Assembly: GCF_036850765.1 (NCBI RefSeq)
Contig: NC_089493.1
Coordinates: forward strand, 217,246,744 to 217,310,743
DNA: 64,000 nucleotides
Direction: 5' to 3'
Origin: Saccopteryx bilineata
Taxonomy: Eukaryota > Chordata > Mammalia > Chiroptera > Emballonuridae
A program made the position numbers and the translations under genes. Below the pieces are notes generated by a model, which did not search any database, had not been told where the DNA came from, and was given only the letters and a program-made list of their open reading frames with translations. How positions within the stretch are numbered: the stretch's first letter is position 1; each line of letters begins with the position of its first letter. Positions 35,160 through 44,035 of this stretch are shown here, piece by piece.

Positions 35160-35617
35160 TGTTAGGTTCGGGGAGGTGTGCTGTGGCTGCCAGAGTCTAA
35201 CTCTTGGAGGAGCAAGAACAGGGAAGTGCTGACAAGGTCCCTGTGAGGCTGAGAACAAAGAGATCAGCACAAAGTTGGGCAAACATCCTGCATCCTATTG
35301 GTCAGAGACCCTTATCAGAAGTTTATGTTTGAAATTCGCCACTGAGCGAAACCCTTCCCCTGTTGCTATGTTGCGCGCGACCCCCCTAGCGAATAGTGAA
35401 CTGCCACATCTGCTTCTGTATAATGCTTGCTCACTTAGGATATATAAGGACCTAGTTGTAAGCACCAGGCGTGACTCTCATTTGCAGCCCCTTATGGGTA
35501 CAGTGTCTCCAGATGTCTTGAGAGTTTGTCCCTGCGCAGGTTAAACTTGGCCAATAAAGTAAGATCTAAACCCCTGAAAGTCTCCGACGTTTGTTCTCGT
35601 GCTTGGTGGATGCAACA
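35160..35617 (+). mobile_element. Probable solo LTR
   Basis: A 458-bp unit begins TG and ends CA, flanked by a weak aaaa duplication. It has an LTR-like order: GC-rich U3, TATATAAGG near 35450, and AATAAA near 35553, then a short T/G-rich stretch to the end. No primer-binding site or viral coding sequence follows. The family is not recognised, so the boundaries are provisional. Confidence 0.55.
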
Positions 35618-35984
35618 AAAATGCCACCAAAATAGTCTGTTGAGAAAGAAAACTTGAGTTTATTGTTAACCACAGTGAGCAAGCCTGCCACCTTCAGAAG
35701 AATGTTGATGGTATTTTATAGGAGGAAAGGCAAAGATAGGATATGCTTAAAATGTGGGGGGTCTGGTTTAAGGTGGATCATCTGTGTGAGAAGGGAGGGC
35801 TTGACTGTGATTGGGAAAACTATTGTGATCTAATAGTTTAGGAGCGGTAAACACCTAGAAGGTTTGAATAAAGAGTTTCAAAGTAATTCTTGAAGAGTAA
35901 ACAGCTATTTGATGCTGCTTTGATTTGAATAGTCTAATAATGGTTTAAAAGGATTTTCAGGAAATGTCTGAAATAAAAAAGAAA
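35618..35984. other. Unassigned DNA between solo LTR and old L1
   Basis: No open frame or recognised repeat. Confidence 0.4.
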
Positions 35985-36325
35985 GCTACATATAGATTGT
36001 TGAATTTGGTGGCATTTTATCTTTCATAGTACAGTGGTGCCTTGAGATATGAGCAGACCAACATACTTTTTTAAGATACGAGCTGCAACTCGGTCTGTAT
36101 TTTTGTTCGAGATCCGAGCAAAATTCCGAGATACGAGTAGTGATTTGGGAAGCTGCCACTAGTTGGCACGTTGGCGCATTGGTGCACGGGTCCAGTATTG
36201 GCAGCACAATACCAACATCACATTTTTTCTCACATGTTACCCACAGAATCAAGTCGAATTTCATGTACTGTACCCATTCTTGCATCATTTTTGCAATTTT
36301 TTACTAACTCTTTTAGTGTCCTATC

Positions 36326-37507
36326 ATGGGCCAAAGAAAGTGAATGTAAAGGACAGTGGTGAGAAGAAGAGAATGATGCCAATAGAAGTAAAGCAAGAAA
36401 TAATTTAAAAAAAAAAAACATGAGCATAGTATATGAGTGATTGAACTGGCAAGGCTGTACGACCACAATACATCTACAATTTGTACCATCCTTAAACAAA
36501 AGGGTGCCATCAAAAGCGCAAATCCAGCAAAAGGAACTATAATTCTGTCCCAATTAAGGACAAATATCCATGAAGAAATGGAGAAGCTTCTGCTGGTGTG
36601 GGTGAAAGAGAAAGAGCTGGCAGGAGATACAGTGACGGAGACTGTAATATGCAAAAAGGCACGTATTATTTATGGCGACTTGAAGAAGAAAGAAACATCA
36701 ACCTCAAAAGAGGCAGCAGAAGAAAAATTTATGGCAAGTCATGGCTGGTTTGAAAATTTCAAGAAGAGATCTGGCATCCACTTGGTGGTGAGGCATGGTG
36801 AAGCTGCGAGTGCTGATGTTAAGGCACCTGAGGAGTACATCACACGTTTTTCTGTGCTTATCGTAAAGGAAGGCTACATCCCCCAACAAGTGTTCAACTG
36901 TGATGAAACAAGATTGTTTTGGAAAAGAAATGCCCTGGAGGACTTTCATCACCACAGAGGAGAAGAAGCTGCCAGGCCATAAACCCATGAAGGACCATCT
37001 GACCCTTGCATTGTGTGCAAATGCTAGTGGTGACTGTAAAGTAAAGCTATTGCTAGTGTATCATTCTGAAAATCCTTGAGCCTTTAAGACTTATAAGATT
37101 CTTAAAGAAAAACTGCAGGTTATGTGGCATGCCAATGCTAGGGCATGGGTTACGCAACAGTTTTTTATTGAATGTGTAAATCTTGTCTTTGGTCCTTCAG
37201 TGAAGAAATATCTTCAAGAAAATAAACTCCCGATGAAAGCATTACTAATCCTTTATAATGCTCCAGCCCACCCACCTGGTCTTGAAGATGACATTCTCGA
37301 TGAGTTCAAATTCTTGAAAGTCCTCTACCTCCCACCCAACACAACTTCAATCTTGCAACCTATGGATCAGCATGTCATTTCTAACTTTAAAAAGCTTTAC
37401 ACAAAGCACTTGTTCCGCCACTGCTTTGAGATGACTGAGAATACAATTCTAACCCTATGAGAGTTTTGGAAAGATCACTACTAACTACATCGAGATATGT
37501 TTACGCA
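36326..37507 (+). pseudogene. Tigger transposase, N-terminal and catalytic part
   Basis: This is a pogo-type DDD transposase that would cut and paste its element at TA. In order: the psq/CENP-B helix-turn-helix (MGPKKVNVKDSG; IELARLYDHNTSTICTIL), the CENP-B-like second DNA-binding domain (ASHGWFENFKKRSGI), and the DDE domain with a first acidic motif FNCDETRLFWKR and a third around LQPMDQHVI. The second catalytic motif reads LILYNAPAH, with Tyr where family members have Asp (normally LDNAPAH). A poly-A frameshift at 36407 and others near 36960-37100 break the frame. The provirus interrupts it at 37513. Confidence 0.9.
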
Positions 37508-37512
37508 TTATT
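37508..37512. repeat. Provirus target-site duplication, left
   Basis: ttatt, identical to 42217-42221. Five base pairs is typical of many retroviral integrations. Confidence 0.85.
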
Positions 37513-37862
37513 TGATAGATACATGAATTTACCAAAACTTCCAACTGCCCTTTTGCTGTCCTACTTATCTATCTGACCCCACCCTTGCTTACTTACTATC
37601 ACCCCTGAAGCAGAAAAGTTCTAGAGAGCTGGTCAGCTGCCCCGAGGAGAAGCATTCCAGGAAGCCAAAATCGTAGGACTGCAGAAGGGAGCACACCAGG
37701 ATTGCTGACTCAACACACACTTGCTCAAAGCTTTCCCCACCTTAATAAATGTTTGCCTCAGAGTCTGTTTCAGTGCACTTCTCCCAGAGGAGTGCCCCGG
37801 CAGGTCTTTCTCCTCTAATAAAGCCTGCACACCTGGTGTTCGAGTGCCGTCTCATTCTTACA
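37513..37862 (+). repeat. Provirus 5' LTR
   Basis: 350 bp, TG...CA. AATAAA occurs at 37743 and 37817; the second, followed by GCCTGCACACC, is the likely polyadenylation signal. The related LTR at 60443-60755 preserves the same AATAAAGCCTG. Confidence 0.95.
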
Positions 37863-37864
37863 TC

Positions 37865-37882
37865 TGGTGCCGAAACTTGAAA
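37865..37882 (+). other. Primer-binding site (tRNA-Phe-like)
   Basis: TGGTGCCGAAAC begins two bases after the LTR. It matches the 3' end complement expected for tRNA-Phe over its first 12 bases, then diverges (ttgaaa). Confidence 0.65.
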
Positions 37883-37942
37883 CAGGGTACTACCTGCCTG
37901 GACGATCCCTCTTTCCCATCCAAACTTACAACCAGGAAAGCA

Positions 37943-38054
37943 ATGGGCAGCGGCAGCTTGTCCCGGGCTTACTCTCTGATTCTGTTTGGATGTGTAATTG
38001 TAGGTCTATTGGCTGGCAGTCAACCCTGTCCTGAACCCCTGCTGGACCAGAAAG
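37943..38054 (+). pseudogene. Leader ORF with signal-peptide-like segment ending at a splice donor
   Basis: An ATG opens a frame starting MGSGSLSR, followed by a strongly hydrophobic stretch (about residues 11-24) and SQPCPEP. The sequence then reads AAAG|GTAAGG, a canonical splice donor, at 38055. In gammaretroviruses the 5' leader donor joins to env messages. A signal-peptide-coding leader exon is therefore possible, but so is chance. I do not recognise a family. Confidence 0.35.
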
Positions 38055-38069
38055 GTAAGGAGTTTCTCC

Positions 38070-39470
38070 CTTCCCCTTCCCCGGTTGGCCTCCAAATTTC
38101 TTTCTAAAAACACTCCTTCCTGGTCAGACGGTTTTGACTTTGGACCCCATATCTACGGGTGGTCTTCCTCTACTCCTTTATGGACTTCTACGAAAGTCTA
38201 GGCATGCCTAGCCAGGCCCCTCTCCTACATCCTGGGATCTCAGCCTTGGGGTGATGACCTCTTGTCTGAGACTCTCTCTACGGAGATTTTCTCCTCTCAG
38301 AACTGTGACTGAAGGCGGGGACGGCCCCTTCTCTCACTAGTCTCCTCTACTGTGGGCTCCTCTCAGTCCAAACCATCCAGCCAGACTCCCCTTGGATCAC
38401 GGGCTCCTCCCAATCTCAGGCCTCAGAAACTACTCCTCTACTCCTTTGGGACTCACTCTACTCTCTGAGGTTCACAGTTTGGGAGGTTTCTACTCCGAGC
38501 GGCCTGCTTCTACAAACTTCCTCGAAAGTCTGGGCACCTAGCCAGGTTGCTTTCTACTACCATTACAATATCCTAAGAGATCTTGACAATTTCTGCCACC
38601 AGACAGGAAGGGCATCAGAAATTCCTTACATGCAGGCTTTTCTTCTCCCTTCTCTCTTGTCCTTAATTTCTGTGCCTTCTGTTCTACATGCAGGCTGTTT
38701 TTGGCCAGAGAAACCTCACCTAAAACCTCTGCTCCTAATCTCTCCTTCTCCGTGGACTCCAAACTCTCTCCCTTCTGCCTGACCCCCGAGGGCACCCCTC
38801 TCTCAGGACCCCTCTTTGGTCCCTCTGCAAATCTTTTCCACTCGAGTCTCTCCCCTCCAGAAAGCCCCTTCCCTTCGCAGAAACCTGTTTTCTCATTCAC
38901 CTGCAAATCCAGTCTCTCTTTCTCCTCCCCTGCTGGCCAGGGCCCCTCCCTTCTCCACTGTGTTCTTAAACCCTTCCTCCCTCCTTACAGATGGGCGGCT
39001 CAGTCTCTTTTTCTTCTTTGTCCCATCCGTCCCCCTCTTCAGAGACTGACTGTGCCTTCCACTGTCCCTCACCCCCCCCTCCCCTCTCCTCAGAGCTCTA
39101 AATCCTTTTGACTCTTCTGACCATGTGGCACCACCCCAGTACTTCACCCTCCACCTCCTCCTCCTGCAGATTCTGACCCTCCTTTTTTTCCATCCAGCTG
39201 CTCTCACTGTCCATCCGTCTGCTTTCTCTCTTCCTCCCCTCTTTGCTGGAAACTCCTTGCCATCTTGAAAAACTTTAAAAAACAGAATTGTCTATTAAGC
39301 TTTCTGAGTAAGTAATTTGTCTTGTCTCTGTCAAAAAATATCTCTAGTATAATTTGAATTGAAACAAGTAAAGCGCGCTCATATAAATTCCTTAATTCAT
39401 AAATTTTATGTAAAATCTTTGTTTAATGTGTAACTGTGTCTGTTTCTAAGGCCTTAAACCAATAATTACC
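38070..39470 (+). other. Provirus leader/gag 5' region, pyrimidine-rich and decayed
   Basis: Strongly C/T-rich sequence. A gag-like start MGGSVS, with the Gly2 needed for N-myristoylation, occurs at 38991 just after a TTACAG acceptor-like site. Its frame soon stops. Proline/serine-rich translations here reflect composition. No matrix or complete capsid domain is recognisable. Confidence 0.45.
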
Positions 39471-39499
39471 CACCTCTTAAACCAGGCTTACTCATTCCC

Positions 39500-40178
39500 A
39501 CGGACTCTCCCTGCAATACCCCCATCCTTCCTGTTCAAAAACCTTCAGGGACTTATCACCTCGTACCAGACTTACATCGAATCAATGAGGGTGTAGTTCC
39601 CCTCCATCCAGTAGCCCTAATCTCTACAAGTTACTGTCACACATTCCCTCAAACATTACTCACTTCACGGTCCTAAAACCCAAAAATGCTTTCTTTACCA
39701 TTCCTCTACACCCTGACTCTTACTTTCTGTTTGCCTTTACCTGGACATTAATGCAGCCCAGCAACTTATGTGGACTGTCTTACCCCAGGGGATCAAAACC
39801 AGTCCACACCTGTTTGATCAGGCACTAGCTCAGGATTTAACAGCATGCAATCTTAAAACTAGTACTCTCTTACAATATGTAGGTAACCTACTCCTCTGCA
39901 ACCCCTCCCTGCCTGCCTCAAGGAGACACACCTCCACCCTTCTTAACTTCCTCACCATAAGGGATATCATGTCTTCTCTGCTAAGGCTCAACTTCATTCT
40001 CAGTCCCTAGTCTATCTAGGCATTGCCTTAACCCCCACCACCTGAGGTCTCATGGTAAATTGAACTCAGACCCTCCGCAGTCTTCAACAACCTACCACCG
40101 CAGATCAAATCTTTTCTTTCCTCAGTCTAATAGGCTTCTGTAAACACTAAATTCCCAATTTTGCTCTCTTAGTCAAGC
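39500..40178 (+). pseudogene. ERV reverse-transcriptase fragment, out of canonical order
   Basis: Diverged RT fingers/palm (KPSGTYHLVPDLHRIN near 39545), then LPQGIKTSPHLFDQAL (near 39785) and the active-site segment LLQYVGNLLL near 39870. There the expected YVDD has become YVGN, so both catalytic aspartates are lost. The thumb follows (IPNFALLVKPL near 40150). It joins directly to gag capsid sequence near 40178, so this RT lies upstream of gag, opposite to the standard gag-pro-pol order. Multiple stops. Confidence 0.85.
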
Positions 40179-40575
40179 CCCTCGGTGAGATCTTCTGAGC
40201 ATGGCTTTTAAGGTCTATAATGGCCAAGGAAGTAACAGAAAAGGCAAATAAGGCCCAAAAGAGGTCAGGAAATACCAGCTTTTGGCATACGGTCTTAAAG
40301 GCTCCAGTGCCCTAAAAGGCTTCATAGAACTCCATCAGGGCCCTGCTCCAGAGTGGAAAGAAAGGTTATTGAACTGAAGCCTGCCAGGCTTCCCAGCCCC
40401 ACTGGTTGACACGTCTGTGTTGTGGAAAGAAGGACATGAGAAGGTAAGCTGCCCCCTTGCTCCATGGAAGAAGGGTTCAGTCTCTTCTAGCCCTGCTCCA
40501 GCTACCTGTGACCTGACCTTGCCCAGCGTGCTGGGAATTGTCACTGGAGGCCCAAGGGCATCATTCACGAGCCTA
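40179..40575 (+). pseudogene. ERV gag capsid end and nucleocapsid fragment
   Basis: The frame near 40183 reads RDLLSMAFKVYNGQG, a capsid C-terminal motif of gammaretrovirus-like gag. A degenerate zinc knuckle (CCGKKDMRR, stop in place of later residues) lies near 40423. The same region in the 13.2-14.5 kb copies preserves a better knuckle. Frames are broken. Confidence 0.7.
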
Positions 40576-40579
40576 AGGT

Positions 40580-40805
40580 ATTTCTTCCAATTAACAGATA
40601 AACTAATCTCATTTCTTGTAAACACAAGGGCCATCTACTATGCCTTGCCTGAATATTTGAGTTTTATTTATCCCTCGAAGATCTCTACTGTGGGTATTGA
40701 CAGTCTGCTTTTGTTGCTTTATTTAATGTATAAAATCTCCTTTATTCCTCTTGTCTCAATGCCCCATACCTATTGTAGGATGGGACCTGCTGCTAATTCC
40801 AGCTA
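40580..40805 (+). pseudogene. ERV protease fragment
   Basis: FLVNTRAIYYALPEY corresponds to the aspartic protease active-site loop, where functional enzymes have D-T/S-G. Here Asp and Gly are replaced (N-T-R). VGIDSLL fits the flap-region strand that follows. It is inactive. It is followed directly by 'ccagctagaagcagtgg', with no reverse transcriptase. Confidence 0.7.
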
Positions 40806-41196
40806 GAAGCAGTGGTCACTAGGACTTTAACTCTAACTACAAAGTATAGAAATGTAACCAACCTTTCCCTAAGTACTTGCAGGATTTACAGGTTACTCAG
40901 CAAACTGTTCAAAGACTGTCCAAGAGGTGCTGCCAGCATTACATCACTCAAGGACTGACTTTCACGTGACAGGTCCACACACTGTGATCCTGACAACTCC
41001 CACTGCTACTAAGGGTGACTCTTTTCTCTACCCTGACCATCTGGAGCTCAAAAACAGAGAAACAAAACTGACCCCTTGTCCTGCTATTCACCTATTTACC
41101 TCTCAACCTACCTCATCCAATCAGGTGCTTTCTACTCGTGTTGGATTAACACCTATATGTGTCTTCCTACTAATTAGACAGAAACCTGTACCCTAG
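40806..41196 (+). pseudogene. ERV integrase C-terminal fragment
   Basis: The frame from about 40970 reads GPHTVILTTPTATK, typical of the C-terminal domain of gammaretroviral integrase. The catalytic core (DDE) and zinc-binding HHCC domain are absent. The window-end copy has the same arrangement. Confidence 0.75.
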
Positions 41197-41279
41197 TCTA
41201 TTTCACCCCAAATATCAAACTAATCCCACCCCATGAGCCTCTTTCAGTTCCTAGTACACTACCCATCAATCTATGGACT

Positions 41280-41376
41280 AAACAAGCTGTACAGGTAATC
41301 CCTCTTCTTGTTGCTTTAGAATTCTCTACAAAAGTAGGTCTAGGGGCAGGAGTCTGGCCCCTTCTCTGTCTTAGTT

Positions 41377-41437
<61 letters not shown>

Positions 41438-41780
41438 GAAGCCCAGAAAATTCATAAACATGAAATCAGTGATTTCACACAAACTGGATGTCTTGACTAT
41501 TGCCTTTCATTGGTCCACTCACTCTCTTATTTATTTTTCTAACTTTTAGACCCTGCCTCTTATGTTTGTTCACTAGTTTCTTACAGAACCGCATGTGGAC
41601 CTTCACCAATCAAAAAATTGGAAAATCCACCAACCCTAAAACCTGCCCTCACACAACAAAAAATCTGAAACCCTATAAAAACACCCCTATTCCAACTGCC
41701 CCAGGGAGAGGTTCACAAAGGAGGTCCTCAATAGGGATAACAGCAGGAAGTAGCTCTAGAAGATGGCTGATCTGAGACAA
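41280..41780 (+). pseudogene. ERV env transmembrane-subunit fragment
   Basis: A hydrophobic stretch beginning VIPLLVALE (about 41299) resembles a class I env fusion-peptide region. A (CT)n tract then replaces coding sequence, and PFIGPLTLLFIFLTF (about 41505) is a membrane anchor followed by a short basic tail. The surface subunit is missing. No functional envelope protein can be made. Confidence 0.7.
41371..41436. repeat. (CT)n tract within env remnant
   Basis: Imperfect CT repeat with TTT interruptions. Confidence 0.9.
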
Positions 41781-41867
41781 ACCTCCTTCCTGGTCTTCAT
41801 ACCCTTTTTTTTTTCTCTTCCCCCCCCCCGCCTTTTTTTTCTTTTATCATACCACAGAGTTGAGAAA

Positions 41868-42216
41868 TGATAGATACATGAATTTACCAAAACTTCCAAC
41901 TGCCCTTTTGCTGTTCCACTTGTCTATCTGACACCACCCTTACTTACTTACTATCACCCCTGAAGCAGAAAAGTTCTAGGGAGCTGGTCAGCTGCCCCAA
42001 GGAGAAGCGTTCCAGGAAGCCAAAATCGTAGGACTGCAGAAGGGAGCATACCAAAATTGCTGACTCAACGCACACTTGCTCAAAGCTCTCCCCACCTTAA
42101 TAAATGTTGTCTCAGAGTCCGTTTCAGTGCACTTCTCCTGGAGGAGTGCCCCAGCAGGTCTTTCTCCTCTAATAAAGCCTGCACACCTGGTGTTTGAGTG
42201 CTGTCTCATTCTTACA
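41868..42216 (+). repeat. Provirus 3' LTR
   Basis: 349 bp, colinear with the 5' LTR. No clear purine tract precedes it: the upstream 60 bases are pyrimidine-rich. Confidence 0.95.
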
Positions 42217-42221
42217 TTATT
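42217..42221. repeat. Provirus target-site duplication, right
   Basis: ttatt. Tigger transposase sequence resumes immediately after. Confidence 0.85.
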
Positions 42222-42787
42222 GACTTGGCATGGCAAGAGGTTACAAGAAGAACCTTGAACTCGGCATGGAAAAAGTCATGGCCTGATGTTGTTGCAGACA
42301 GTGACTTCAAAGGATTCAAATCAGAGACCGAGACTTAGGTAGAAGCATTGGAGGCGATTGTGTCCCTCAGAAAGTCGATGGATCTGGAGGTAGATGAGGG
42401 TGACATAAACAAGCTTGTCAAGGAACATGAGGAGGAACTCTCAACTGAGGAGTTGAAGGAGCTACATACAGATGATGCAACATACAGAGCTTCTGAAAGA
42501 GATTAATAGTGAGGAGGAGGTAGAGTTGGAGGAAGTTATTTCTACAAGTAAAATTAAAGACATGCTGGCAATGTGGGAGAAGCTTTCAAGTTTCATTGAA
42601 AAGAAACCCAGAAAAAGTTTCAACTGGTTGTGCTTCAGCACCTTTTAATGACACTTGTTTGTCACATTTCCGTAAAATTTTAAAAGACAGGCAAAAGCAA
42701 ACCTCTTTGGATAGATTTTTATTCAAAAGTCCTGCAAGTGAAAGTGCCGAAAGTGCAGCCCAAAAGGCAAAAACAGGTGATGATTAA
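42222..42787 (+). pseudogene. Tigger transposase, C-terminal part
   Basis: The frame continues as LAWQEVTRRTL, through an acidic linker with KSMDLEVDEGD and a final SFIEKKPRK to FNDTCLSHFRKILKDRQKQ, ending TGDD. This is the usual Tigger1-like C-terminus. Frameshifts occur near 42480 and 42600. Confidence 0.85.
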
Positions 42788-43315
42788 ATGAAAAATACGT
42801 AATGTTAAGCTTAGGTTAAGTTTAAAGTTAAGAAAGTGTATTTTTTTTACAATTAAGTTTTTTGTGGTCATTTTACGTAAAAAAAAAAAAAAGTGCAGTT
42901 TTAGTTTTGTTTCAGGTAAAGAAAATGCAGTTTTAGTTTACATTTAGTGTTAAGAAAGTGCAGTTTTAGTTTACAGGTCTACAGTGCCTACATCCCTACC
43001 TCCCTACCTCCTCCTCTGCCATTCACCTCCATTAGCCGCACTCATCTGTCTCCCAGGTAAGAATATAATACCAAATATCACTTTTTTCTTATATTTAATG
43101 TATTTTGTTATGCATTGGTAAAGTATATATGTGTGTTTCTTAATTAAAAACATCTTTTTTTAATTTTAGGATGGTTCGGAGATGTTTCACAGGGCTGGAT
43201 CGAATTAAATCTATTTCAGTTATTTTAAATGGGATAAATTTGTTTGATATACAAGTTGACTGACTTAAGAGCTCAGTTAGAGAACAAATTAAACTCATAT
43301 CTCAAGGTACCACTG
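42788..43315 (+). other. Tigger 3' non-coding region and terminal inverted repeat
   Basis: AT-rich, with repeated 'gtgcagttttagttt' units (42890-42980). It ends in the inverted repeat. Confidence 0.8.
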
Positions 43316-43760
43316 TATTTTGGTATGATCCTTTGTATATCTGTCATGTATGTGGTAATTTCTCCTCTTTCATTTTTAATTTTGTTCATATGACACATTT
43401 CTATTTTTTCCTAAGTGAGTCTAGCCAGGGGTTTGTCAATTTTATTGATCTTCTCAAAGAATCAGCTTTTTGTTGTATTAATTTTTCTGTAGTTTTTTTT
43501 CTGTGTTTCATTTAGTTCTGCTCTAATTTTTACTAATTCCATTCTGCTGACTTTGGACTGCCTTTGTTCTTCTTTTCTAGTTCTTTAACATGTGATGTTA
43601 GGTTGTTTACTTGGGATCTCTTTTGTTACTTGATATAAGCCTGTAATGATATAAACTTTCCTCTTATATCTACATTTGCTGCATCCTAGAATTTTTGATA
43701 TGTCATGTTGTCATTCTCATTTGTCTCTATATATCTTTTGATTTTTGCTTTTATTTCTTC
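43316..43760 (-). pseudogene. Old L1 ORF2 fragment (endonuclease-RT linker)
   Basis: Colinear with 46630-47090 of the younger L1. Many indels and stops. Confidence 0.8.
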
Positions 43761-44035
43761 CTTTTTTTTTAATAAATTTCTATTAATGGTAATGGGATGA
43801 CATTAATAAATCAGAGTACATATATTCAAAGAAAACATGTCTAGGTTATTTTGTCATCAAATTATGTTGCAAACCCCTCGCCCAAAGTCAGATTGTCCTC
43901 CGCCACCCTCTATCTAGTTCTCTGTGCCCCTCCCCCTCCCCCTAACTCTCTCCCTCCCTCCCTCCCATGTACTCCCTCCCCCCCCCCCACCCTTGGTAAC
44001 CACCACACTCTTGTCCATGTCTCTTAGTCTCATTT

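Larger units (their letters stand above)
37513..42216 (+). mobile_element. Class I (gammaretrovirus-like) provirus, two LTRs, defective
   Basis: A 4.7 kb provirus with paired LTRs and a 5-bp duplication sits inside the Tigger transposase. The internal order is unusual: leader, reverse-transcriptase part, gag capsid end and nucleocapsid, protease, integrase C-terminus, env transmembrane part. The polymerase core between protease and integrase is missing. All frames are broken, so it cannot encode any complete viral protein. By eye the LTRs differ at about 20 positions plus one indel in 350 bases, roughly 6%, consistent with an insertion millions of years old. Confidence 0.93.
36032..43315 (+). 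mobile_element. Tigger/pogo DNA transposon (Tigger1-like), split by a provirus
   Basis: It begins CAGTGGTGCCTTGAGATATG and ends with the inverted match CATATCTCAAGGTACCACTG (allowing one mismatch), with TA on both sides (36030-36031, 43316-43317). Without the provirus it is about 2.6 kb, the usual full length. It sits at the TA of 'catagTAttct' in the old L1, whose sequence resumes after it. The transposase is decayed. Confidence 0.93.

Noticed and set aside
36437..37460. Domesticated Tigger-derived host gene
   Set aside because: The frame has multiple breaks, one catalytic residue is lost and a provirus splits it, so there is no sign of selection for coding.
38701..39111. 136-codon Pro/Ser-rich ORF in the provirus as a gag or accessory gene
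   Set aside because: Low-complexity pyrimidine-rich sequence. It starts at a non-ATG codon and has no recognisable domain.
41371..41436. CT-repeat region as a CRISPR-like or satellite array
   Set aside because: It is a simple dinucleotide tract in a decayed env. No spaced repeats of CRISPR type occur anywhere in the window.
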